A DNA stretch of 64,000 nucleotides from Calliopum simillimum. Its lineage: Eukaryota; Arthropoda; Insecta; Diptera; Lauxaniidae. The position numbers and the translations under genes were made by a program. Shown piece by piece: positions 11,876 through 21,951 of the stretch; positions within the stretch are counted from its first letter, which is position 1; each line of letters opens with the position of its first letter. Location of the stretch: contig OX638368.1 of assembly GCA_951812925.1 (NCBI GenBank), forward strand, positions 69,030,569 to 69,094,568. The letters are read 5' to 3'. The notes under the pieces are model-generated. The model was not told the origin of the DNA and did no database searches. It saw only the letters and a list, made by a program, of their open reading frames with translations.

Positions 11876-12049
11876 GGCGTGATTTGTCTCAACACAAAGG
11901 CACAAAAATTTTTACTGACAATTCCCGGTGACAAGCAATGCTTAAAAAAATGTTCTGCCATCGAGAACAATAATTCGATGCTATAACACAGATGGCAGCA
12001 TGTGTCATATACGAGAAATAGCAGTGGCCCAACCCTGACGACATTCCCC

Positions 12050-12731
12050 TATGTATTTTGATTTCCTAAACACAAACCGTTTTGTTGTGTCAGGTCTGGT
12101 TTTCCGTTAACCCGGCTTCAGTTTTAATGATCGTTTATTTCTTAAAAAGTTATTCCAGAGTTAATTTTGTTAACGCGCTCAACAAAAAAAAAAAAAAAAT
12201 TCCACCAGATGGCGTTATGAAACTCAATTACTGGCTAATATTTGTGTCGAAGAGCAACATAGGCTTAAGTTACCAAGCTGCTATTGCGGAAGAGACATAC
12301 ATACGGCAAAGATGTTTTGCATTCTTAATAACATATAGCTAAATAAGAAATATTCAAAAAATGGGAGTGGTACGTCAACTGACACGCCTACCTCCAATAG
12401 AAAATGAAAGTTCTTTGGTGAAAAAAAAGGAGTGCTCCTACGAAAATTAAATTTTGCATGCTTAATTAGATATAGCTAGTTAAGAAATATTCCAAAAATG
12501 GGCGTGATATGCCAACGGACACGACTACCTCCCATAGGAAATGAACTATAATTCCTTAAACTTAAAGGTATGCAACACATTATTTCTATAGGTAGGCAAC
12601 AAATTTTCTCTATAGAACTTTTCTTTGATAATTTCGATTGGTCATCTAATGATACCTCAAATTTATTTAAGAAAAAATTAAAGTTTTAATAATATTTAAA
12701 ATTCTCAATTGTTGTAATAACCTTATTTATT
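12050..12731. other. Spacer with two Helentron-like repeats
   Basis: Two units of about 125 bp (near 12345-12465 and 12470-12560) share AAATGGG(A/C)GTG and CACGCCTACCTCC-like words typical of internal tandem units of fly Helentrons. No gene. Confidence 0.45.
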
Positions 12732-12818
12732 TAATAGTAATTGGTAATTTTTCGGGCTCGAGGTCAAATTAAATTAAAAACCTTTTTTGTTATTAATTTT
12801 TATTAATAACTTCCAATA

Positions 12819-12847
12819 TTTCGTCTTCCTTTGGAAGTCATCTTCAG
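12819..12847 (-). ncRNA. Hammerhead-like core at PLE-A 3' end
   Basis: On the minus strand CTGAAGA (12847-12841), stem II GACTTCC / GGAAGAC around AAA, then GAAA (12822-12819). One stem II pair is a mismatch relative to PLE-B (GGAAGTC). Stems I and III are weak. PLE termini are known to carry such motifs. Confidence 0.6.
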
Positions 12848-12989
12848 GGACTAAAAGTACAATATATAAAATACAAATCACAATTACGAACAAATTCAAA
12901 ATATAATAAAATTATAAAGAAAACTTACAAAAATAAAAATATTAAAAACTTAAAAACTCAATTTTGACAACAAAAATCACAACATTTAA

Positions 12990-13059
12990 CCCTTTCGACC
13001 CGGCTGGGACAATATATCCCAATTTACATATAAATATTGTCGCAGCAGGGTCGAAAGGG
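12990..13059. mobile_element. 70 bp piggyBac-type MITE with TTAA duplication
   Basis: CCCTTTCGACCC at the left and GGGTCGAAAGGG at the right are perfect inverted ends, flanked by TTAA at 12986-12989 and 13060-13063. PLE-B near 59090-59110 has the same neighbourhood without the insert (TTTCAAATGTTGTG, with one base changed from TTAA). The empty site shows this is a real insertion. Confidence 0.9.
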
Positions 13060-13364
13060 TTAAAAAGAGACACACATTGAACAACAAAAAAGTTTAAAAA
13101 TATTGCACTATAAAAGTATTGCACTGTTTTGTCAGCCTTTCTGTTTCTTCTTTTGTTGTTCCGATAAGCTGTCTCAATTTCTGTTTTTAGGTTTTTTTGA
13201 GTTGTTTTATTATATGTCTGTATATGTGAGCGCAGTTGTGAGTGTCTGCTTTGTAATTGAGTCGAAGTTGTGTTGGTGTGTTTATTCCCAAGAGGAAAAA
13301 TTTCTAGCGCTTCTGATCCAAGCACTTCAAAAGTGCTTGTCCCTATAGAATTTTAGAAGCACTA

Positions 13365-13775
13365 TCACAATGATTTTTTATAAGGCTGCAGTAAGAATAT
13401 CGAACCCAGCCCGGGAGATTTTTTTTTTTATTTTTTTTTTACTTTTTTTTGCTTAATTATTTTTTATTAAAATATTTTTTATTCGACATCTTTTATTTCA
13501 CTTTCCTATTTTCGTTTCTCTTATTAATTTACTTTTGTTTAACTGAATTGAAATTGATTACACAATGATTCCATATAAGGCTGCGGTAAGAACAACGTGA
13601 GTTCGAACCCAGCCCGGGTGATTTTTTTTTTTTCGTTTTTTTATTTATTTTTGCTTTATTTTATTTTTTTTTATTAAAATATTTTTTATTCAACCTTTTT
13701 TTATTTCACTTTTCTATTTTCCTTTCCCATTTTTATTTACTTTTGCTTACTTGAATTGAAACTGATTGCACAATG
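13365..13775 (+). repeat. Two-plus tandem units with a tRNA-like B box
   Basis: Units of about 200 bp begin CACAATGATT near 13365 and 13560, with a partial third near 13770. Each has AAGGCTGC(A/G)GTAAGAA, then a TTCGAACCCAGCCCGGG block (GAGTTCGAACCC in unit 2 fits a Pol III B box), then a long T-rich tract. These look like tRNA-derived SINE tails in tandem. Confidence 0.6.
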
Positions 13776-14506
13776 AATCAACATGTGCTCAGCCGGAAAT
13801 TTTAAAATATACCAAAAAAAAAAAGTTCCTTCGCAAAAAATCGCATGTAACTTTAAAGACCTTGATTTCCTCAAGATATTTAAAGGTTTTTCATTTTTCT
13901 TTTTTTAATAGTTTTTCCACAATTTTCCATTAAAGTTTTCCGGCTGAAAAACATACAACTTGCTATAATATCGTTACGAAAAGACATTTGTCCATAAAAA
14001 CACTTGAGGAAATAACCTTTTAATATCCTCAAGTTTCCTCAAGCTTTCCGATTGTTATTTTACCTTTGGATTTTCCATAATTTTCCCATAAAGAAAAAAC
14101 ACTTTCCGGCTGGGCACATAAAGTTTTAACCGTTTATAGTGTTGTTATTATTGCACAGTTTATCATAAAATTACTGAAGTAAGTTACTATACAACATCCT
14201 CAAATTTCCTCAAGTTACCATGCTTTTCTAATTTCCTCAGTTTTCCCACAATTTTCCACCAAAGTTTTCAGGCTGAAAAATTTTAAATCACGCATAACTT
14301 TTATTGTGTTAAATATTTTTAAAAGAAAATTCTTGAGAATTTTTTTTTTAAGTGTGTTACTTAATGACATTTTATATATAGAAAATTGATTTTTTAATTG
14401 AACTTTTTAGTCATATATTTGCAAAGATCGATTTACATATAAATCTATCAATGCATTTTTCTAACACATAATTATGACAAATCAAGGAACGGATTAATAA
14501 CACGGC

Positions 14507-14555
14507 TATAGTGACATATGTTTCGTCTTTCGCCACAAAGACTCATCAGACTATT
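14507..14555 (-). ncRNA. Type I hammerhead ribozyme, copy 1
   Basis: On the minus strand: stem I AUAGU (14554-14550), CUGAUGA (14549-14543), stem II GUCUUU pairing AAAGAC around a GUGGCG loop, GAAA (14524-14521), minimal stem III with an AUAU loop, GUC ending at 14513 (cleavage expected after it), and the stem I partner ACUAU (14512-14508). Every conserved core base is present and all three stems pair. Confidence 0.92.
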
Positions 14556-14594
14556 TTTGTTGTAATTATAATTATATTTATTTTACTAAATTAA

Positions 14595-14918
14595 TTATAA
14601 TTGAAAAATTGCAAGTTTGAAAACTTTTTGTGGTTTTTGGTCTGGGCGGGAGTCGAACCAAGGATCTCCAGGTTGGTAGCAGCAGTCGTTACCACTACAC
14701 CAGCCTTGCCCTGCTGCGAAGCCGACTTTTGCCAGTTTTGTTTGTGTGTTAATACGTATTGATATATCATAATTGTTGTTTGTGTTATTTATTGATATTT
14801 GGTATAGTTGTTCCTTTGGAACAAATTCAATACCGATTGCAGGTGTTTCCACCTTATCAGGGCGTGTTCTCCCAAATAACTTTAAGAATTTTTTTTTAAG
14901 TGTGTTACTTAATGACAT
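14595..14918 (-). CDS. 107-codon open frame in the ribozyme unit (doubtful)
   Basis: Starts at an ATG at 14918 and reads MSLSNTLKKKFLKLFGRT at its N-terminus (basic, amphipathic), then an Asn-rich stretch. It runs straight through the tRNA-like module, whose translation is GWCSGNDCCYQPGDPWFD. No domain recognised. Since about a third of the frame is the tRNA-like sequence, the frame may be open by chance. An identical copy lies at 15143-15466; the third is truncated. Known retrozymes are non-coding. Confidence 0.25.
   Translation of the reverse strand: MSLSNTLKKKFLKLFGRTRPDKVETPAIGIEFVPKEQLYQISINNTNNNYDISIRINTQTKLAKVGFAAGQGWCSGNDCCYQPGDPWFDSRPDQKPQKVFKLAIFQL
14640..14725 (-). ncRNA. tRNA-like Pol III promoter module (also at 15188-15273 and about 15737-15822)
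   Basis: On the minus strand TGGTGTAGTGGTAACGA (14702-14686) fits a Pol III A box and GGTTCGACTCC (14659-14649) fits a B box, with tRNA-like spacing of about 27 bp between them. The acceptor and T stems do not pair properly, so it is a tRNA-derived promoter, not a working tRNA. The pattern is closest to Gly/Glu/Asp-type tRNAs. The CAGAC string after the B box recurs after B boxes at 38.4, 38.7 and 50.5 kb. Confidence 0.75.
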
Positions 14919-15054
14919 TTTATATATAGAAAATTGATTTTTTAATTGAACTTTTTAGTCATATATTTGCAAAGATCGATTTACATATAAATCTATCAAT
15001 GCATTTTTCTAACACATAATTATGACAAATCAAGGAACGGATTAAAAACACGGC

Positions 15055-15103
15055 TATAGTGACATATGTTTCGTCTTTCGCCACAAAGACTCATCAGACT
15101 ATT
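15055..15103 (-). ncRNA. Type I hammerhead ribozyme, copy 2
   Basis: Exact repeat of copy 1, 548 bp away. The predicted cleavage site is at 15061/15060. Cleavage at copies 1 and 2 would release a monomer of 548 nt. Confidence 0.92.
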
Positions 15104-15142
15104 TTTGTTGTAATTATAATTATATTTATTTTACTAAATTAA

Positions 15143-15466
15143 TTATAATTGAAAAATTGCAAGTTTGAAAACTTTTTGTGGTTTTTGGTCTGGGCGGGAG
15201 TCGAACCAAGGATCTCCAGGTTGGTAGCAGCAGTCGTTACCACTACACCAGCCTTGCCCTGCTGCGAAGCCGACTTTTGCCAGTTTTGTTTGTGTGTTAA
15301 TACGTATTGATATATCATAATTGTTGTTTGTGTTATTTATTGATATTTGGTATAGTTGTTCCTTTGGAACAAATTCAATACCGATTGCAGGTGTTTCCAC
15401 CTTATCAGGGCGTGTTCTCCCAAATAACTTTAAGAATTTTTTTTTAAGTGTGTTACTTAATGACAT
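15143..15466 (-). CDS. Second identical copy of the 107-codon frame (doubtful)
   Basis: Same predicted protein as at 14595-14918, as expected from a recent tandem duplication. Identity between copies reflects recency, not selection. Confidence 0.25.
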   Translation of the reverse strand: MSLSNTLKKKFLKLFGRTRPDKVETPAIGIEFVPKEQLYQISINNTNNNYDISIRINTQTKLAKVGFAAGQGWCSGNDCCYQPGDPWFDSRPDQKPQKVFKLAIFQL

Positions 15467-15602
15467 TTTATATATAGAAAATTGATTTTTTAATTGAACT
15501 TTTTAGTCATATATTTGCAAAGATCGATTTACATATAAATCTATCAATGCATTTTTCTAACACATAATTATGACAAATCAAGGAACGGATTAAAAACACG
15601 GC

Positions 15603-15651
15603 TATAGTGACATATGTTTCGTCTTTCGCCACAAAGACTCATCAGACTATT
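15603..15651 (-). ncRNA. Type I hammerhead ribozyme, copy 3
   Basis: Same core and stems as copies 1 and 2. Predicted cleavage at 15609/15608. It lies in the truncated outermost unit. Confidence 0.92.
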
Positions 15652-16958
15652 TTTGTTGTAATTATAATTATATTTATTTTACTAAATTAATTATAATTGA
15701 AAAATTGCAAGTTTGAAAACTTTTTGTGGTTTTTTGGTCTGGGCGGGAGTCGAACCAAGGATCTCCAGGTTGGTAGCAGCAGTCGTTACCACTACACCAG
15801 CCTTGCCCTGCTGCGAAGCCGACTTTTGCCAGTTTTGTTTGTGTGTTAATACGTATTGATATATCATAATTGTTGTTTGTGTTATTTATTGATATTTGGT
15901 ATAGTTGTTCCTTTGGAACAAATTCTTGAGGAAATCAATCTTTCATACACTTAAGTGTTTTGCATTTTCCGAATTTTTCCTCTCTTCTCAGGTTCCCCAC
16001 AATTTTCAATCAAAATTTTCCGAGAGAAAAATATTCAGACAATCAAGTTTTTGCAACTATTGCGCACTTGTGGGCTAAAATTTTAAAACAGTTTTTATTC
16101 TACTAACTTTATTTGTTAATAGATATTTTTACAGAAAAACTTAAGAAAATAAGTTTTCCACCTTCTCAAAATAAGTTTTCAATTTTCCCTAAATAACTAT
16201 ATCATTTTCCACACTTCGAAGTTCACCCGTAGTTTTTAATCGAATTTTTCTACTTGAAATTCAGTAATTTTCTCATAACTTTGTTATTATTCAATATTTT
16301 TCAATGAAGACAAAAGCAGACTTTAGTCTTTACTTTCTTTAAGTTTTCTCAAGTTACCACGCTTTTCTACTTCTCTCAGTTTTCCCACAATTTTCCACCA
16401 AAGTTTTCCGGCTGACAAATCTTAAATCACGCATAACTTTGATTGCGTTAAATATTTTTGAAAGAAAATTCTTGAGGAAATCAATCTTCCATACTAGTGC
16501 TGCGACATCGACATCGATGTTGATGAAACATCGATGTTTTGCAAGAACATCGACTGTTTTTAACATCGATGTTTTAAGTTCGATTTTTTTGCAATATCGA
16601 TTTTTTGCCTCGATGTTTTTATTCGATGTTTTCACAAATTCTGTTTTCTCAATTTTCGTTTGCACAAACTTTGTTTTTACAAATTTTGTTTGCACAAATT
16701 TTGCTTAGACAATTCGCATTCAAAATTGGAACATGTACTACTTACTAAGATTGTTGAGTGTGTGTAAACAGCCCCACAACTAATTTTGTCATAACATTGT
16801 AGGCGTCGTTTCTGTTGAAATTCTTTTGCTGTTGGCCGTAAAAAAAATACGTGTTTAATTTGATTTAAAAAAAAAACTTAAAAAGAAAAAGTGCAGCAGA
16901 CACAATATAAAACCATAAGTAAACAACAACTAAATTAATTTGTCTTAACTTTTACAAA

Positions 16959-17051
16959 ATGGCGCATAGAAGTAACGTTTGGAATTTTTTTACCAAACAC
17001 AAAGAAAGCCCAAATAATTTGGCTATTTGTGCTCTTCCTGCAAACTTTTAA
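16959..17051 (+). pseudogene. hAT transposase N-terminus with BED-finger remnant
   Basis: MAHRSNVWNFFTKHKESP begins at an ATG 465 bp inside the hAT left end. The SNVWNFFTK pattern is the start of a BED zinc finger, the usual DNA-binding domain of hAT transposases. The next expected CxxC is disrupted and the frame stops after 30 codons. No DDE or dimerisation region is found in the rest of the element, so it is non-autonomous. Confidence 0.6.
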
Positions 17052-17179
17052 CAATAAGTTTTGGAACTTGCAATAACCAGGACTGTTTCGGACTCGGTGT
17101 GATTTCCATTACTTATTGTTTCAAAGGCTTTTTGATAAAATCGCCTAAAAGTATAAGAATATTTTCTATGCTCCTCAAA

Positions 17180-17610
17180 TAAATTCATTGCTAGTGTAAA
17201 TTTTTCCATTATCAAAAAATTCTTTTAATGGTAATGAAAAATTTTACGCTTTCAAAATATGCATATATTGATAGTGAAATTTTTTTCACTATCAAAAAAT
17301 TAATTTGCTGGTAATGAAAAATTTAATCTATTAAAAGGGAAAATTTGTTTCATTGAATTCAATGAAACTTAAATGGAAATTATTACTTTTAATAGATTTA
17401 GTGATAATGGTAAATTTTTCATTACGAGCAAATCAATTTTTTGATAGTGAAAGAAATTTCACTATCAATAAATTTAGTCGAACTTTTATTGAAAATTGAT
17501 AACTAAATTTAGTAATAATGAAAAACTGTCCACTATCACTAAATGCATTTTTTGATATTGGAAAGTTTTAAAATGGAAAATTTTTTCACTTGCACTGAAA
17601 TTTGTGAAAA
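17180..17610. repeat. Inverted short repeats inside the hAT element
   Basis: GTAATGAAAAATTT and TAGTGAAATTTTTTTCACTATC words recur in both orientations around a centre near 17390. Possibly a small palindromic MITE. Confidence 0.5.
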
Positions 17611-18366
17611 ATAAATTTTATTGCAAAACCCCAAGTCTGTTTGTAGAGCATAAATTTTCAACAGAAAAGTTCTTTTTAGTTTATATCGTAGGATTTACTG
17701 TTTTCATCAAAAAGCTTTCGAAATTAAAATAATTGAAATCTCATTGCTCACAAATCGTTACTATATGTTAAAGATGATATCGTAGTGTTAGTACTACAAC
17801 AAGACATGCTTATATTTCATGTTTTGAGAAAAAACTGTTTTAAGTTCTTTGGATTTCGTTTTTATAGTGGATTCTGAAATTTAGATGTCCAGTTCTAGTA
17901 TTAACCCTACAATATTGAAAACTATGTTAATAAATCAGCTTATTTATATTTATACATTTATCTATGTATACAAAGAGGGAACTTATCTATTTAAAATTAT
18001 ACTGCAAAGGACGTCAATAAATCAGTATTTTCATTATCTGAAGATGGTTGTATTTCATAAAGTAGGAATTATGTGCAAGTAACATATTTATTATGCACTA
18101 TATTACTTGTGTTGCATTAAATGCAAAAGTTAATTTTATATTATCTTAGCACAACTAGAAACTGATACGATTTTAGATTTCTTAAATGCGCGAGTCCCCA
18201 AAACTTTAATATTTCAAATCAACTGAGTATTGCAAAATTCAAAAAGGATATCAGAGACAAAAATTAAGGCTTTTCTCAAATTGCAAATTTTTAAAATATT
18301 GTTAAACACATGCAAGTAAAAAAATTGAAAAGTTTTCAATAAGGAAAAAATTATAAAAAGTATGTA

Positions 18367-18525
18367 AGTGACCTGGTCTATGAAAAGGGTGCTTAGGTGT
18401 CAAAAAAAAAATTTCAGAATTTTTTGCCGATTCGCATAGAATTGACCTTTGATAGTTGTTTACCAGCTGTTTTCTCGAAAACTTATTTTCGCATGTAAGC
18501 CCCCCTTTTCATAGACCAGGTCACA
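18367..18525. mobile_element. 159 bp MITE with TA duplication
   Basis: The termini GTGACCTGGTCTATGAAAAG and its inverse are near-perfect for 22 bp and are flanked by TA (18365-18366, 18526-18527). Fits Tc1/mariner-type MITEs. Nested in the hAT element. Confidence 0.8.
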
Positions 18526-19375
18526 TATACTTAAAGTTTCGTTAAAATAATGACTTTTTTTAGCTACATATTTGTACGGATATTCAAAAAGTTATGGCTT
18601 CTATAATTTAAAATTAAATTAATAAAAAAATATGCAATATTTTCCATTTATTTATGTATTTAATTTTACTGTTCCATGTTCTAAACAAAATTTGAGAGAA
18701 ATTTGATTCGTTTTGTCAGAGTTTTCAACTTATTAAAAAAGTAATCGATGTTGCCAAAAATCGATCTTTTTTTGGCGATGTTTTCTAGACATCGATGTTT
18801 AATTCAGAAAACATCGATGTTCAAAAAATCGATGTTTTCCGGTCGATGTCGCAGCACTATTCCATACACTTAAGTGTTTTGCATTTTCCGAATTTTTCAT
18901 CTCTTCTCAGGTTTCCCACAATTTTAAATCAAAATTTTCCGAAAGAAAAATATTCACACAATCAAGTTTTTGCAACTATTGCATACTTGTAGGCTAAGAT
19001 GTTATAACAGTTTTTATTTTTATGTGTTATTATGTACAATATTTGTTGTTAAATATTTTTTAAGAAAAACTTGAGGAAAATAGTTTTCATTTACTAAAAA
19101 ATTTTCCGAAAGTTTTCAAAGTTTCCCACAATTTTTTTTTTTCATATATTTTGGCTTTTATATATAAAATTTGATTTTAGTACCGAACAACGCCATCTGA
19201 GTGTGGCACAAATAATCATGAAAAATTTTTGCGATATTTTTCAGGGCTTCAAATTAGTTTTAGCTTTTAAAAATTTATATGAAAATTTAAAAAACTAGCA
19301 GACATTTTTATGGTTGCCGGCTTATTGTTTTCCAAAATTTTGTTTCAGTAATATATTTGTAATTTATATATAATT

Positions 19376-19627
19376 GAAGAGTGGTCGTACCAAAGGGCCT
19401 AAGTACCATTTCCAGGCAAAAGTAGTGTATGAAACGGGTAACATTTTTTTTTGAAGTTAATAAAATTGTTTTCTGTCTTGACTAAAAATTTACTTGATAG
19501 TGTGAAATTCATGTCATTATGTTTAAAAAATTATAACAATCAATTAACCGACTATAAAGCACATAAAAAGAATGACATTACTTTTGCCTCGAAATGGTAC
19601 TTAGGCCCTTTGGTACGGCCACTCTTC
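19376..19627. mobile_element. 252 bp palindromic MITE
   Basis: GAAGAGTGGTCGTACCAAAG continuing into GGGCCTAAGTACCATTT is inverted at the right end with one or two mismatches. AATT flanks both sides. An open frame across it is incidental. Confidence 0.8.
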
Positions 19628-19631
19628 AATT

Positions 19632-20089
19632 TTCGTTCGAAAAACGTTTTTTTAAAAATTGAACACAATTCTTCAGGGTTGCTGTTGTAAATTTTACTTA
19701 ATCATTCCAAAAAATGTTTGCCCTTATGCTTTTAAATGAACTTATTAAAAATCTTACATACACATTAAGGTATCAAGTTATTTTCTAAAGTTTTGTTGTA
19801 ATCCAATGTTTTTTTAATTTATTTGAAATATTGGTCCCCAAAACACTCAAATATATTTTAAATTAAATTAAAAAATTTGAGTATTTTTGATTTGAATATA
19901 ATTTTTAGCATTGCCACCTAGTTTTTGTTGTATATTGTTCTAAAATCGTTCTTAAATTATGAGATATGAAAACAACTACCATGCTGACGCATGTGGTCTG
20001 TTAAGTTCATAAGAAGTTAAGAGACCAACCTTTTTTTTGAATTTAGTAGAAAAATTTTATGGGGGAATTTCTCGTAAGTTAACTGATCC
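19632..20089. other. AT-rich spacer
   Basis: No gene or repeat boundary recognised. Confidence 0.4.
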
Positions 20090-20420
20090 CAGTAAAATCT
20101 TCGTTTACATGTAATCGGTCGAGTAATCTAAAAAATTGTTTGCATCGATTACTATCTGGGTTACATAAGGCATTATTTTAACACATGCATGTCATTGGGC
20201 GTAATCGATTACCCTAATAAAACACTCGCTTACATGTAATCGATCAAGCAATCGAAAAAATTATTTGTATCGATTACTTTCTGGGTTACAAAGGCATTAT
20301 TTTAGCATACGCATTTTATTGGGCGTAATCGATTACCCCAACAAAACATTCGATTACATGTAATCGATCGAGTAATCTAAAAAAATTATTTGTACTTTCT
20401 GGGTTACTATTGCGTTACAT
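20090..20420. repeat. 2.7 tandem units of about 125 bp
   Basis: Units share TTACATGTAATCG(G/A)TC, then CATCGATTACT or a variant, CTGGGTTAC, and TTGGGCGTAATCGATTACCC. The units are rich in short palindromes (TGTAATCGATTACA-like), so the array could bind dimeric proteins. This is an observation only. Confidence 0.8.
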
Positions 20421-20774
20421 AAGTACTAATTGCATGTAGTAGGACGTTATAGAAATATTTTGGGTTCTGTTTTGGGCCAAAAATTCATCAGAAGAAACAT
20501 TATCTGAAAAATTATCTGATTTACTATTTATTTCTTTTGAAATATTAACAAATGTTAACGTCAAAATGACTTAAAAATCAAAAAATCTTGAGTAAAAAAC
20601 TTTCGAAATTTATGTTCTCACATTACCCATTGCATTACATGTAATTGAAAAAGTATTTCATTATTTATTGCATTACATGTAATATTTAAAATGTTTTAAC
20701 ATTCAAGTAATGCGTTAGGTAATCAATTATCGTATAAGGCGCTACAAATTTACTAAAAAATTTTATTGGGATAA

Positions 20775-21185
20775 CACTGTTCGACACAAAAAAAAAACAC
20801 ATGAGATAATCAAAAAAAATCTTAAAGTAGACGTTAAAAAAAATACCCTTTTCTCGTGGTTTTTCCCCAATATTTCCCTGTTTTGGGTGTCATTTTTGTG
20901 CCTTTTTAAGAAAAGGGCAAAAATGACCCACAAGTGGGGGTTAAACAGGGCTAAAATTTGATACACCTCAGATGTAAGAATCATATAGTTAAATTCATCG
21001 ATTTAAGAATGCGGTATTTTTGTTTTTTTCATGTACAGTGGATAAAAAACTTCAAAAATCGATTAAAAAAAATGTGGCATGCTGGAGAAAAACCACGAGA
21101 AACGGGTATTTTTTTATCGTTCACTTTAGGAATTTTTTGGATTTTCTAATGTGTTTTAAAAAAAGTTCAAAATTGTCGAACAGTG
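20775..21185. mobile_element. MITE of the CACTGTTCGACA family, copy 2
   Basis: CACTGTTCGACA at the left and its near-inverse at the right, flanked by TAA on both sides (20772-20774, 21186-21188). Interior shared with 7372-7843. The CACTG start and 3 bp duplication would suit the CACTA/CMC group, but this is a guess. Confidence 0.75.
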
Positions 21186-21951
21186 TAACCTGGTTATTTT
21201 TCAAAATGTTTGAATTATACTTTTGTAATTAAGTTGATTATTCCGGTTCCAAAAACGCTCAGATGAACATTTTTAAAATTGAACGTAAACTGGTAGATTC
21301 GCCATTGATTTTTTTCATGTCTTAAATTATACTAAAAAAAAAAGGTTTTCGTCCTTAATCGTTTACTTACCGTTTCAAAAATTCATCATATAGTTGTAGG
21401 GCAGCCACTTAGTTATTTTAAAAAATTTTTCTCACCATAACTATTTTTACGAAAGTCAAATTTTTGGTCTAGAAATTAAAATTAAATTCTTTACAGACTT
21501 CAAAATATTTTCAGGATTCCCACTTGGTTATTTTTCAAAATGTTGTTTAAATCACATTTGTTGATACCATATAAAAATGTTTGGTTTGAAAAACGCTTGG
21601 ATAGACTTTTTGAGCAATGTACATAAAATTTCAGGGCTGCCTCCTAAATTTTTTAGTTTTTCTTGAGCCATATCTAAACGGTAAGAAAGTTGCCTTACAA
21701 CGTTTAAATACCTAAATTTTTTAAGAATTTAACAAACATTTTTAATGTTGCCACTTAGGTATTTGCAAAACTTTTGTTCAAATCATACTTTTCTCAGCTA
21801 AATTAAATATTCTGGTTCTCAAAACGTTCAGAAAGTCTTTTTTTTTTAGATTAAACATAAACAATCATGTTGGCCACTTAATTTGTTTTTAATACGTCTT
21901 AAAACGTTTACACGGGTATTCCTGATATTTACGTTACCCGATTTCGCTTAT
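21186..21951. other. AT-rich spacer with degenerate repeats
   Basis: TTGCCACTTAG / GCCACTTGG-type words recur about every 120 bp (near 21405, 21520, 21640, 21750, 21870), a decayed tandem array. No gene. Confidence 0.4.

Larger units (their letters stand above)
5570..12049. mobile_element. pogo-like DNA transposon, 6.5 kb, heavily invaded
   Basis: The left end GGGGAATGTCGTCAGGGTTG is matched in inverse at the right end (12024-12049), continuing through GGGCCAC. Related subterminal motifs (CAGGGTTGGGCCA) recur at 5752, 5771, 6540 and 6561. A shorter relative with the same GGGAATGTCGTCA terminus at 31399-32611 is flanked by TA on both sides, fitting the Tc1/mariner-pogo superfamily. Here the right flank is TA and the left is AA, so the duplication is decayed or the end is off by a base. 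Cargo: a PHD-finger remnant, nested palindromes, a MITE, a decayed piggyBac gene and one satellite monomer. Confidence 0.7.
12732..13286 (-). mobile_element. PLE-A 3' segment (end of endonuclease frame and 3' non-coding region)
   Basis: Matches PLE-B at 56727-56807 plus 58990-59326 almost base for base. The first bases encode the end of the endonuclease (INTP-Q-RLNY). The non-coding part follows with the hammerhead core and ends at a shared GAAAAATTACCAATTACTAT. Interrupted by a 70 bp TTAA MITE. Confidence 0.85.
14340..15926 (-). mobile_element. Retrozyme-like array: 2.9 tandem copies of a 548 bp ribozyme/tRNA unit
   Basis: Units 14340-14887, 14888-15435 and a truncated 15436-15926 are nearly identical (only a handful of differences). 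The array lies in satellite DNA and is flanked by an 11 bp duplication, AAATTCTTGAG, ending at 14339 and starting just after the array at about 15923. On the minus strand each unit runs: hammerhead cleavage site, AT-rich leader, a 107-codon open frame, a tRNA-like A/B-box module, then the next hammerhead. Tandem units with type I hammerheads and a target duplication match what is known of animal retrozymes, thought to be moved by PLE machinery through circular RNA. Confidence 0.8.
16495..18859. mobile_element. hAT element, 2.4 kb, inserted in the satellite
   Basis: The termini TAGTGCTGCGACATCGA and its inverse fit the hAT consensus (TAGNG). A perfect 8 bp duplication TTCCATAC lies at 16487-16494 and 18860-18867, and uninterrupted satellite copies near 29815 (inverse) confirm the empty site. 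CATCGATGTT words repeat subterminally at both ends and are likely transposase binding sites. Confidence 0.93.
13776..19140 (-). repeat. Satellite DNA, left arm (interrupted)
   Basis: Monomers of roughly 170-180 bp read on the minus strand: TTGAGGAAA, an AAAGTTAT block, CAGCCGGAAAA, TTTGATGGAAAATTGTGGG, AAAACTGAG. The array is interrupted at 14340-15926 (ribozyme array) and 16495-18859 (hAT). Both insertions have target duplications made of satellite sequence. Orientation is opposite to the array at 29252-33356. Confidence 0.85.

Noticed and set aside
12990..13059. Hairpin terminator
   Set aside because: The TTAA duplication and the empty site in PLE-B show that it is an inserted MITE.
14595..14918. 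Conserved 107-residue protein gene
   Set aside because: Not fully dismissed, but the frame includes the tRNA-like module and the copies are identical because they are recent tandem duplicates. Kept only with low confidence.
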